Of a stretch of DNA of 5,739 nt, positions 1 through 5,508 are shown piece after piece. The DNA comes from Streptomycetaceae bacterium (GTDB lineage: Bacteria > Actinomycetota > Actinomycetes > Nanopelagicales > Nanopelagicaceae). Numbering within the stretch: the first letter of the stretch is position 1; each line of letters starts with the position of its first letter. The notes beneath the pieces are model-generated. The model had not been told where the DNA came from. It ran no database searches and worked only from the letters and a program-made list of their open reading frames with translations. Location: NCBI GenBank assembly GCA_027490415.1, contig JAIXYD010000143.1, positions 1 through 5,739 of the forward strand. Reading direction: 5' to 3'. A program made the position numbers and the translations under genes.

Positions 1-947
1 CGCTGCAATCGATCACAGATAGCGATGGCAAGGCCATCGCCTTGTGGTTGGTCGATGCAGATACGGCTGATCTTTTGCGAATCTGCGTCACGAAGTGATG
101 CGTAAAGAATGCGTGCATACTCTTCAACAGTTTCTGGTGAAGCTAATCGAATAACACCAGTAGGTGTTGGCTTATCACTCATGGCGATATATCCATCACC
201 TGGTTGTGGAGTTGTATCAAGAACAACAATTGCTTGTGGAGCGTAGTGATTTTCGAGTGAGCCACTGACACGAATTTCACTTTGTGCATCGGTGACTTTA
301 AGTCCAGTGACTTCTTCAATCATTGTTTGAGTAATCGCACCAGGGCGAAGAATGTGTGGGGTATCGCCAGTGCAATCGATGATTGTTGATTCAACGCCAA
401 CCTGTGAAGGCCCGCCGTCAAGGATGATGTCATCTGCAGAAAGGTATAGATCGAGTTCTTCACGCACTGCATCAGCTGTTGTGGGTGATACGTGGCCAAA
501 ACGGTTAGCACTCGGGGCGGCAATTCCTTGTACGCCTATTTGTTTTGCAGCGTCGAGCAGAGCGAGTGCAACAACATGATCAGGTACGCGCAGGCCAACG
601 GTGTCTTGTCCCCCAGTAACAAAATCTTTTGCCTCTGGAGATCGCTTACAGATAAGTGTCATAGGCCCTGGCCAAAATGTTCGGGCAAGTGCGATTGCAT
701 ACCCGGAAATATCATCTGCCCAATATCCGATTCCATCTATAGAAGCGATATGAACGATAAGTGGGTGATCTGCTGGGCGCCCCTTTGCGGCATAGATTTT
801 GGCAACGCCCTTTTCTTGTGACGCATCAGCACCTAGCCCATAGACAGTCTCTGTTGGAAAGGCGACGAGATTTCCATCCTTTATTGTGGCGGCAGCTGAT
901 GTCATCGCATCTGCTGTGCAGCGCGATACGAATTGGCTGGTGCTCAT
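1..947 (-). CDS. sua5: L-threonylcarbamoyladenylate synthase (Sua5/YrdC family), 3' end cut by window edge
   Basis: Cytoplasmic enzyme that makes threonylcarbamoyl-AMP from threonine, bicarbonate and ATP, the first step of t6A37 modification of tRNAs reading ANN codons. Reverse-strand translation from the ATG at 947-945 gives 315 open residues to the window edge. The YrdC domain covers about residues 12-205, with FPTETVYGLGADA (30-42), the KGRP motif (55-58), HPLIVH (61-66), WPGPMTLI (92-99), GLRVPDH (118-124), APSANRFG with Ser146 and Asn148 (144-151), GVESTIID (184-191) and LRPGAIT (200-206). A linker ending in HYAP (234-237) leads to the C-terminal Sua5 domain, so this is the long form, not the short TsaC form. 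The last visible residues (GLAIAICDRLQ) resemble the usual C-terminus, so probably only a few to some tens of residues are missing. The start has no strong Shine-Dalgarno; a -10-like GATAAT lies 7 nt upstream. The gene diverges from the glycosyltransferase gene across 38 nt. Function is very likely from motif conservation. Confidence 0.95.
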   Translation of the reverse strand, partial: MSTSQFVSRCTADAMTSAAATIKDGNLVAFPTETVYGLGADASQEKGVAKIYAAKGRPADHPLIVHIASIDGIGYWADDISGYAIALARTFWPGPMTLICKRSPEAKDFVTGGQDTVGLRVPDHVVALALLDAAKQIGVQGIAAPSANRFGHVSPTTADAVREELDLYLSADDIILDGGPSQVGVESTIIDCTGDTPHILRPGAITQTMIEEVTGLKVTDAQSEIRVSGSLENHYAPQAIVVLDTTPQPGDGYIAMSDKPTPTGVIRLASPETVEEYARILYASLRDADSQKISRICIDQPQGDGLAIAICDRLQ

Positions 948-954
948 GTCCGCA

Positions 955-960
955 ATTATC
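955..960 (-). promoter_or_regulatory. Candidate -10 element of a leaderless sua5 promoter
   Basis: On the minus strand the hexamer GATAAT matches the sigma-70-type consensus TATAAT at five of six positions and ends 7 nt before the sua5 ATG. That spacing would put the transcript start at or next to the start codon, the arrangement of leaderless mRNAs, which are common in Actinobacteria. There is no convincing -35 at 17-18 nt, and only a weak AGGGA-like purine stretch as an alternative ribosome site. This is inferred from sequence only. Confidence 0.4.
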
Positions 961-985
961 CCTGCTTTTGCGAGAAGATAACCAC

Positions 986-2134
986 ATGGCTCAGGCGCTC
1001 AATAAGAAGGTAAAGGTCGTGCAGATCATTGCACGCATGAATGTGGGTGGTCCCGCAGTCATTGTTGCCGACTTGATGCGCAGCATCGATTCATCGAAGG
1101 TCGAACAAGTGCTCATCACTGGATATTGCGATTCTGATGAAGCTGATTATTTGGAGACCGTGGCGACAGATATCAAAGCCACACGTATCGCAGGCCTTGG
1201 GCGCTCGGTTTCGGTGGTCTCAGATGTTCGTGCATTTTTCGCACTCGTTGCGATGATTAAGAAGATTGCACCAGATGTTATTCATACGCATACTGCAAAA
1301 GCTGGTGTGCTGGGTCGGTTAGCTGCAATCTTGGCCGGGCGAAGCGCAAAACGAGTACATACATTTCATGGTCACTTGCTGCATGGATATTTCAGCGGGT
1401 GGAAGGTAAAGCTCGTTATTGCAATTGAGAAGTTTTTGGCAAAGCGCACCGATGTGTTGGTTGCAGTTGGCAATCAGGTAAAAACAGATTTGTTGGCTGC
1501 AGGTATTGGAAAGGCTGATCAATATCGAGTCTTTTTCCCAGGGCTAGTTGAACCTGCGAAAGCATCTAAAGAAATAGCGCGTCAGCAATTTGATATGGCA
1601 TTGGGTGAAATCTACGTGGCATATGTCGGACGAATGACCGCGATTAAAAGGCCTGATCGCTTGTTAGGCACGGCTGCTGAATTAAAAGCACGCAAGCTGC
1701 CTGTGAAGTTTATTGTTGCGGGCGAAGGTGATCTCTTTGAAGCGACCAAGCGGGATAGCGAAAGACGTGATCTGCCCGTGAAGTTCTTGGGATGGCGTAA
1801 AGACATCGGTGCACTCTTTGCCGCGAGTGATATCGCAATTCTAACTAGCGATAACGAAGGAATTCCGCTGACTTTGATTCAAGCAGCTCAAGCATCGCTA
1901 CCGATTGTGGCAACTGATGTTGGTTCGGTCGGCGACATTGTGGTGCATGAAGTCAATGGATACCTCGTGGAGAGTGAGCCTGCCGCACTTGCGGATGCAC
2001 TGCAGAAGCTAGCCATTGACCCTGTTTTGCGGGAAATCATGGGTAAAGCGGGACGCGAGAGGGCTAGCCGTTATTTCTCATTAGAAAAAATGTGCGCAGA
2101 TCACACAGAGTTGTATCAGTTGTTACACAGATAA
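986..2134 (+). CDS. GT4-family glycosyltransferase (GT-B fold)
   Basis: A 382-residue retaining glycosyltransferase that probably moves a sugar from a nucleotide donor onto a lipid-linked or exopolysaccharide acceptor at the inner face of the membrane. The acceptor and sugar cannot be read from sequence. The N-terminal Rossmann half has the Gly-Gly loop after the first strand (NVGG, 19-22), HTHTAKAG (100-107) and VHTFHGH (124-130), the last two typical of exopolysaccharide GT4 enzymes. The C-terminal half has YVGRMTAIKRPD (213-224), VAGEGD (244-249), FLGWRKD (267-273) and the donor-site stretch DNEGIPLTLIQ (289-299). There the EX7E motif reads Glu291-x7-Gln299, so the second Glu is replaced. 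No signal peptide or membrane span is visible, and length is normal for the family. I chose ATG 986 because the family N-terminus begins there and GAGAAG (972-977) can serve as ribosome site; upstream in-frame ATGs such as 761 would run antisense through sua5. It is the first gene of a likely three-gene plus-strand set. Confidence 0.9.
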   Translation: MAQALNKKVKVVQIIARMNVGGPAVIVADLMRSIDSSKVEQVLITGYCDSDEADYLETVATDIKATRIAGLGRSVSVVSDVRAFFALVAMIKKIAPDVIHTHTAKAGVLGRLAAILAGRSAKRVHTFHGHLLHGYFSGWKVKLVIAIEKFLAKRTDVLVAVGNQVKTDLLAAGIGKADQYRVFFPGLVEPAKASKEIARQQFDMALGEIYVAYVGRMTAIKRPDRLLGTAAELKARKLPVKFIVAGEGDLFEATKRDSERRDLPVKFLGWRKDIGALFAASDIAILTSDNEGIPLTLIQAAQASLPIVATDVGSVGDIVVHEVNGYLVESEPAALADALQKLAIDPVLREIMGKAGRERASRYFSLEKMCADHTELYQLLHR

Positions 2135-2148
2135 ACGTTATAAAGAAG

Positions 2149-2157
2149 TGCGATACT
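2149..2157 (+). promoter_or_regulatory. Candidate extended -10 promoter of the SIMPL gene
   Basis: TGC followed directly by GATACT forms an extended -10 (TGn plus a hexamer matching TATAAT at four of six). It ends 6 nt before the ATG at 2164, compatible with a leaderless transcript. No -35 is evident, which an extended -10 can tolerate. The only purine-rich stretch that could be a ribosome site (AGAAG, 2144-2148) is 15 nt from the ATG, too far to be ideal. If real, the SIMPL and DUF2157-like genes could be expressed apart from the upstream glycosyltransferase. Confidence 0.4.
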
Positions 2158-2163
2158 TGCGCC

Positions 2164-2877
2164 ATGAAACTCACAAAGAAACTGATTGCAATTCCAGTAG
2201 TCGCCCTTGTCGCAGCCGCAGCTTTTGCCTTGCCAGCATCTGCTGCAACTCCAGAGCGCTATGTCACCGTTAATGCTGAAGGCGTTGTCCAGGTAACTCC
2301 TGACGCGGTCCGCCTGAATGCCAATGTCGTGCACATTGCAGGCACAAGTGCCGAAGCGCTATCAAAGACTTCTGCTGCTGCATCAAAGGTGCGCGCAGCA
2401 CTTGTGGCAAAGAAGATTGCAACCAAGGACATCAAGACAACGAGCATCTCCGTCTATCCTGAGTACAACTACACCCAAGATAAGGGTTCAGTTCAGATCG
2501 GATATCGCGCTACCCAGAGCTTTGAAGTCATTATTCGTAATGCAACAAGTGCTGGCGCTGTCGTCGATGATGTCGTTGCTGCAGCTGGAGATAGCATCCA
2601 GATTCAGGGCGCAACACCATTTGTTCTTGATTCAGCAAAGGCAACAGCTTCTGCACGCGCGGCCGCAGTTTCAAATGCGCGCGCAAAGGCAAAGTCATAT
2701 GCAACTCTCCTTGGAGTAAAACTTGGCAAGGTCACATACCTTGTTGAGAATTCAAGCCCAGTTTCATATGTCCCAGTTATGGGCGTTGCAAAGTCAGCAG
2801 ATACTGGTGCAACTGAGATTGATCTTGGCAATCAAGATGTCACGGTCTCAATCACTATTCGTTGGAGCTTGCTCTAA
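2164..2877 (+). CDS. Secreted SIMPL-domain (DUF541) protein
   Basis: A 237-residue exported protein. Residues 1-27 form a clear Sec signal peptide: basic MKLTKK, a hydrophobic Ala/Val/Leu core, and an ASA site predicted to be cut between Ala27 and Ala28. There is no lipobox cysteine, so it is probably released or loosely surface-bound. The mature part matches the SIMPL/DUF541 family: RYVTVNAEGVVQVTPDAV (32-49), TTSISVYPEYNY (92-103), GYRATQSFEVII (113-124) and, near the C-terminus, the Ala-rich ARAKAKSYATLLGVKLGKV (172-190). The C-terminus ends in a beta-strand-like VTVSITIRW (226-234). Length is normal for the family. Biochemical function is unknown; characterised members are cell-envelope or periplasmic proteins, some linked to stress resistance, and no catalytic residues are recognised. 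ATG 2164 is chosen because the signal peptide starts there; longer in-frame starts overlap the glycosyltransferase gene. The stop is 3 nt before the next ATG, implying coupled expression. Confidence 0.88.
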   Translation: MKLTKKLIAIPVVALVAAAAFALPASAATPERYVTVNAEGVVQVTPDAVRLNANVVHIAGTSAEALSKTSAAASKVRAALVAKKIATKDIKTTSISVYPEYNYTQDKGSVQIGYRATQSFEVIIRNATSAGAVVDDVVAAAGDSIQIQGATPFVLDSAKATASARAAAVSNARAKAKSYATLLGVKLGKVTYLVENSSPVSYVPVMGVAKSADTGATEIDLGNQDVTVSITIRWSLL

Positions 2878-2880
2878 CTC

Positions 2881-3843
2881 ATGGCAGATGCCAGAAAGCT
2901 TGATGCGGCCCTCGATGCGCTCGTACATGACGGGTCTTTGAGCGCCGCTCAAGCTGATCTGGTTCGCACTCAATATCAAGCAACACAAGAACCAACTGAT
3001 TCACGCAGGAGTGTCTTGGCAGAAATCGCTGGGTATCTCGGCGGTGCCTTTGTGGTTATCGCAGTAACAATTGTTACCGCTCGCCAATGGGAGGCATTTA
3101 CTCAACTACAGCGCGGAATTCTCTTCGGCGCACTTGCAATTGTTCTCTTTGCACTAGGCACCTTTGTCGGAACTAGTACAGCAGTGAAATCGCGTCTTGC
3201 GGGATTGCTCTTTGGATTAGCTGCAGCGAGTACAACCGGAACCCTGGCGATCTTTGATCCGAATCGTGATGCGCCAACCCTTGCCTTCTTGGCAGGAACA
3301 GCGATTGCACTCATTGGCTTTTACATGGTGCAAACTTTGGTGGGCCATGTTGTTCTTTTTGGGTACATCTTCATCACTGGAATTATGGCTCTCTCAGATC
3401 TAACTCCGGATGGGTCTGGGATGGCAATCTATGTCGGAACATACTTTTTAGTTTTAGGTGGCGCATGGATTTTCTTCACGTATAAGAAACATTTTGACAC
3501 CGTGCTTGGATATATCTTTGGTGGAGCGACTCTCTTTATTGCTACACAAGTTCTCTTTATAGATGCAGAACATTGGATCTCATACCTCTCAATGGTTGCC
3601 GTAGCTGGCGCAACTGCTTGGCTATATCTTCGTGTTCATGCATGGCCATTGGTTTTGACTGCGGTGTTAACAACAACTGTTGGCGTTGGTGAATTTGTGG
3701 CAGAAACTTTGGGTGGATCTGTCGGCTCAGCCCTTGGACTCTTTGCAGCGGGTGCCGCCCTTGTCACAACCTCGCTCTTGGCCCTGCGAAATAAGCGAGA
3801 AAACCCAGCAGAGGCAGCGGCGGCAGTAGAAATAGCGCAGTAA
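2881..3843 (+). CDS. Polytopic membrane protein, DUF2157-like
   Basis: A 320-residue integral membrane protein of unknown function. A soluble N-terminal segment (about 1-45) carries a predicted helical element LDAALDALVHDGSLSAAQAD (7-26). That acidic, leucine-rich 'short helix, Gly, then Ala-Gln' layout is typical of the N-terminus of DUF2157-type membrane proteins. About ten hydrophobic spans follow, near residues 46-66, 79-97, 104-125, 132-150, 153-171, 182-199, 208-226, 233-250, 254-274 and 281-302. The polar Lys/Glu/Ala-rich tail (303-320) is probably cytoplasmic. There is no signal peptide cleavage site and no obvious transporter or enzyme motif. The gene begins 3 nt after the SIMPL stop with only a distant GGAG (2864-2867), so translational coupling is likely. 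The DUF2157 assignment rests on overall layout rather than a unique motif and is moderate. No clear terminator follows before the tRNAs, so read-through into them is possible. Confidence 0.75.
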   Translation: MADARKLDAALDALVHDGSLSAAQADLVRTQYQATQEPTDSRRSVLAEIAGYLGGAFVVIAVTIVTARQWEAFTQLQRGILFGALAIVLFALGTFVGTSTAVKSRLAGLLFGLAAASTTGTLAIFDPNRDAPTLAFLAGTAIALIGFYMVQTLVGHVVLFGYIFITGIMALSDLTPDGSGMAIYVGTYFLVLGGAWIFFTYKKHFDTVLGYIFGGATLFIATQVLFIDAEHWISYLSMVAVAGATAWLYLRVHAWPLVLTAVLTTTVGVGEFVAETLGGSVGSALGLFAAGAALVTTSLLALRNKRENPAEAAAAVEIAQ

Positions 3844-3851
3844 ATCTCGTT

Positions 3852-3881
3852 TTGGTTTTAGGTCTTATCCACGGGTACGAT
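3852..3881 (+). promoter_or_regulatory. Candidate promoter of the tRNA-Glu/tRNA-Asp unit
   Basis: TTGGTT (3852-3857) as a weak -35 and TACGAT (3876-3881, fits TAnnnT) as the -10 are 18 nt apart. This would start transcription around 3888-3890, a few bases before the mature 5' end of tRNA-Glu at 3897, as expected for a stable-RNA promoter. The -35 matches TTGACA at only three of six positions. This is inference from spacing. Confidence 0.45.
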
Positions 3882-3896
3882 AGGCCAGCCTTTAAC

Positions 3897-3969
3897 GTCC
3901 CCATCGTCTAGGGGCCTAGGACATCGCCCTTTCACGGCGGTAACACGGGTTCGAATCCCGTTGGGGGCA
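3897..3969 (+). tRNA. tRNA-Glu (anticodon UUC)
   Basis: A complete 73-nt cloverleaf. The acceptor arm GTCCCCA (3897-3903) pairs with TGGGGGC (3962-3968), with one U-G wobble at pair 2-71; the discriminator is A3969. The anticodon arm is TCGCC / CTTTCAC / GGCGG (3924-3940), with anticodon TTC at 3931-3933 and a U-G pair at the base of the stem. The T arm is ACGGG, loop TTCGAAT, CCCGT. CCA is not encoded, so it must be added after transcription. It should read GAA and GAG. It lies 17 nt upstream of tRNA-Asp and is probably co-transcribed with it. Confidence 0.97.
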
Positions 3970-3986
3970 CGAAGAAGTAAGAGTTT

Positions 3987-4060
3987 GGCCCAGTAGCGCA
4001 GTTGGTTAGCGCGCCGCCCTGTCACGGCGGAGGTCGCGGGTTCAAGTCCCGTCTGGGTCG
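3987..4060 (+). tRNA. tRNA-Asp (anticodon GUC)
   Basis: A complete 74-nt cloverleaf. The acceptor GGCCCAG (3987-3993) pairs with CTGGGTC (4053-4059), with a G-U wobble at pair 2-71; the discriminator is G4060. The anticodon arm is CCGCC / CTGTCAC / GGCGG (4014-4030), with anticodon GTC at 4021-4023. The T loop is TTCAAGT. No CCA is encoded. It reads GAC and GAU. A strong intrinsic terminator begins 3 nt after its end, so it is the last gene of the Glu-Asp transcript. Confidence 0.97.
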
Positions 4061-4062
4061 CG

Positions 4063-4094
4063 AGTAGAGAGTGTCCACACACTCTCTACTTTTT
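4063..4094 (+). terminator. Strong intrinsic terminator after tRNA-Asp
   Basis: A perfect 12-bp inverted repeat (AGTAGAGAGTGT, 4063-4074, and its complement, 4079-4090) encloses a 4-nt CCAC loop and is followed at once by TTTT (TTTTT counting the last stem base). In the minus direction the hairpin is followed by CGCGACCC with no U-tract, so it should act only on plus-strand transcripts. It closes the Glu-Asp tRNA unit and separates tRNA-Phe from it. Confidence 0.9.
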
Positions 4095-4140
4095 ACCTTT
4101 TACAGAGGTGAATGAAAGTGCAAGACCACAATTAAATATT

Positions 4141-4214
4141 GGCTCGGTAGCTCAGTTGGTACGAGCGCGCGACTGAAAATCGTGAGGTCGACAGTTCGAT
4201 CCTGTCCCGAGCCA
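4141..4214 (+). tRNA. tRNA-Phe (anticodon GAA)
   Basis: A complete 74-nt cloverleaf. The acceptor GGCTCGG (4141-4147) pairs fully with CCGAGCC (4207-4213); the discriminator is A4214. The D stem is GCTC/GAGC. The anticodon arm is CGCGA / CTGAAAA / TCGTG (4168-4184), with anticodon GAA at 4175-4177. The T arm is GACAG, loop TTCGATC, CTGTC. CCA is not encoded. It reads UUC and UUU. It lies beyond the terminator at 4063-4094, so it needs its own promoter; TTTACA (4099-4104) is a good -35 match, but no convincing -10 is visible at the right spacing. It converges with the minus-strand DUF5302-like gene, leaving 24 nt, and no terminator is seen between them. Confidence 0.97.
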
Positions 4215-4238
4215 CTCTAGTAATTTAGATAATGTGAA

Positions 4239-4439
4239 TTAACCAGCAGATCCAGAACCAGATGGTCCTGCTTTGCGTTGCACCTGAGGTGCACCACCAC
4301 TTCGTTGACCACCGCGGATCTTTGATCCTCCGCTTGTTCCTCCTGATGAACCTGGACGGCCGCCTTTATTTTTCTTCGCCTCTAGGGCAGCAGCCATCTT
4401 CGCTTTAACATCATCGACAGGGTTTTCATCTTTAGTCAT
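4239..4439 (-). CDS. DUF5302-like small protein
   Basis: A 66-residue protein of unknown function. The N-terminus has the actinobacterial DUF5302 pattern: an acidic DD followed by an amphipathic helix DDVKAKMAAALEAKKN (9-24), then a flexible Gly/Ser/Lys/Arg-rich segment (25-50) and a QRKAG motif (54-58) like the RRKSG end of the family. Here that motif is followed by an extra Gly/Ser tail (GPSGSGSAG). There is no signal peptide, membrane span or cysteine. The likely form is a short helix plus a disordered basic tail, which could bind nucleic acid or a protein partner, but this is speculation. Its GAGGGG ribosome site lies inside the last two codons of the upstream transferase gene, whose stop is 10 nt before this ATG. 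The two are therefore probably translationally coupled. Confidence 0.78.
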   Translation of the reverse strand: MTKDENPVDDVKAKMAAALEAKKNKGGRPGSSGGTSGGSKIRGGQRSGGAPQVQRKAGPSGSGSAG

Positions 4440-4449
4440 GGTTGTAAGT

Positions 4450-5493
4450 CTACCCCTCAGATGGAATTCTTAAGAAGAATACGAGTTTTGCAATCCATGC
4501 AATCGCTGCAATTGAGATTAGCTGCCAGCCCAAAGTATCTGGCCAGGTATAAACGGCAAATGCCATTGCGCCATAGAAGGCAGCTAGTGCCCAGAGGGTC
4601 AAGGCGGTGACTTTGCGAGATAAACCAACGCGCATCAGGCGATGCGATAAGTGATCACGGCCGCCCTGAAATGGTGAAATTCCGCGATGCAATCGTGAAA
4701 TCACAGCAACAGTTGTATCCAAAATCGGTGTTGCCATTAAAAGTGCTGGGATCGCAAAAGATTTCTCTTGCGGAATGATCCCCGGGCTAAGGCGAATAGT
4801 CAGTACGGAGATGATGATTCCGAGGAATAACGCACCGGCATCGCCCATGTAGATCTTCGCTGGATGGCGATTCCAGATAAGAAAACCAGCAGTTGCACCC
4901 GCAGTCACGATGGCAAGTGCGCTGACCAGAATCTGTTGGCGATCAAAGGCGATAAAGAAGAGAAATAGCGAGATCACTGCAACAGTGCCGGCAGCACCAC
5001 CGTCGTGGTTGTCAAAGAAGTTAATCGAATTACAGACACCAACAATCCATAAGACAGAGATTGTGTAATTCAAGAAAGTATTGCCAAAAGCAACACCCAT
5101 GGTGTCTGTAACTGTCAAAATAATTGCAACGATCACTCCGGTAAATGTCTGTGCTATCAGACGAGGCCAAGGTTGTAGACCCTTAAGGTCATCGATGAGA
5201 CCCATGATTGAAATTGCAATTGCTGGCACTAAGACAAAGCTGGCGAGCCGGAAGTTCTCCATCGTGAAATCTTCTGCCAATAGTGCTGCGTAAGAAGCAC
5301 CAACAACACCGATTGCGATAGCAACGCCACCTAGATACGGAACGGGTTCTTTCTGAACTTTGCGCTCGAGATTTGGTGCATCAACAGCGTCGACTGAAAT
5401 TGCGATCTTGCGCATGATCGGGGTGAGAAGCCCAACAAATACAAATGTCAGCGCACCAAGGAGAAGGTACTTACTAAAAGAAATATCACTCAT
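4450..5493 (-). CDS. WecA/TagO-like polyprenyl-phosphate sugar-1-phosphate transferase (MraY/WecA superfamily)
   Basis: A 347-residue integral membrane enzyme that transfers a sugar 1-phosphate, probably GlcNAc-1-P from UDP-GlcNAc, to decaprenyl or undecaprenyl phosphate at the cytoplasmic face. This starts a lipid-linked cell-wall glycan. About ten to eleven hydrophobic spans are visible, the first near residues 8-26. Family motifs appear in order: VPYLGG (51-56), GLIDDLKGL with the Asp pair 101-102 (98-106), NSINFFDNHDGGAAG (155-169, the Mg-binding loop), KIYMGDAGALFLG (213-225) and GRDHLSHRL (278-286, the His-x-x-His motif). The loop reads DNHDGG instead of the common DGxDGL, and the His motif starts GRDH; together these suggest a WecA-related subgroup rather than MraY. 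The donor sugar is not certain. In M. tuberculosis, wecA lies next to the Sua5 homologue; here sua5 is 3.5 kb away. The gene starts 15 nt after bldC with a weak ribosome site (TAGG), so it is probably co-transcribed. Confidence 0.9.
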   Translation of the reverse strand: MSDISFSKYLLLGALTFVFVGLLTPIMRKIAISVDAVDAPNLERKVQKEPVPYLGGVAIAIGVVGASYAALLAEDFTMENFRLASFVLVPAIAISIMGLIDDLKGLQPWPRLIAQTFTGVIVAIILTVTDTMGVAFGNTFLNYTISVLWIVGVCNSINFFDNHDGGAAGTVAVISLFLFFIAFDRQQILVSALAIVTAGATAGFLIWNRHPAKIYMGDAGALFLGIIISVLTIRLSPGIIPQEKSFAIPALLMATPILDTTVAVISRLHRGISPFQGGRDHLSHRLMRVGLSRKVTALTLWALAAFYGAMAFAVYTWPDTLGWQLISIAAIAWIAKLVFFLRIPSEG

Positions 5494-5508
5494 ATGAAGA
5501 ACCTAAAA

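Noticed and set aside
352..821. Plus-strand open frames at 352-579 and 492-821
   Set aside because: They are antisense to well-conserved YrdC motifs of sua5 and have no recognisable domain, so they are shadow frames.
761..985. A 75-codon N-terminal extension of the glycosyltransferase starting at ATG 761
   Set aside because: It lies antisense to conserved sua5 codons, has no family-like sequence, and the normal GT4 N-terminus starts right after ATG 986, which has a usable ribosome site.
2092..2163. Earlier in-frame start (2092) for the SIMPL gene
   Set aside because: It overlaps the end of the glycosyltransferase gene and would place 24 unrelated residues before a clear signal peptide starting at 2164.
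3865..3873. DnaA-box-like TTATCCACG upstream of the tRNAs
   Set aside because: It matches the 9-mer consensus at eight positions, but it is a single isolated copy with no cluster, AT-rich unwinding region, dnaA or dnaN nearby, so chance is the simpler explanation.
3924..4030. Near-identical anticodon arms in tRNA-Glu and tRNA-Asp as a recent duplication
   Set aside because: The arms differ at the anticodon and the stem base, but the rest of the two tRNAs differs substantially. Such similar arms are normal for these tRNAs in Actinobacteria.
4141..4214. tRNA-Phe as an integration (att) site for a mobile element
   Set aside because: I found no repeat of its 3' end elsewhere in the window and no integrase. 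The flanking genes look like core chromosome.
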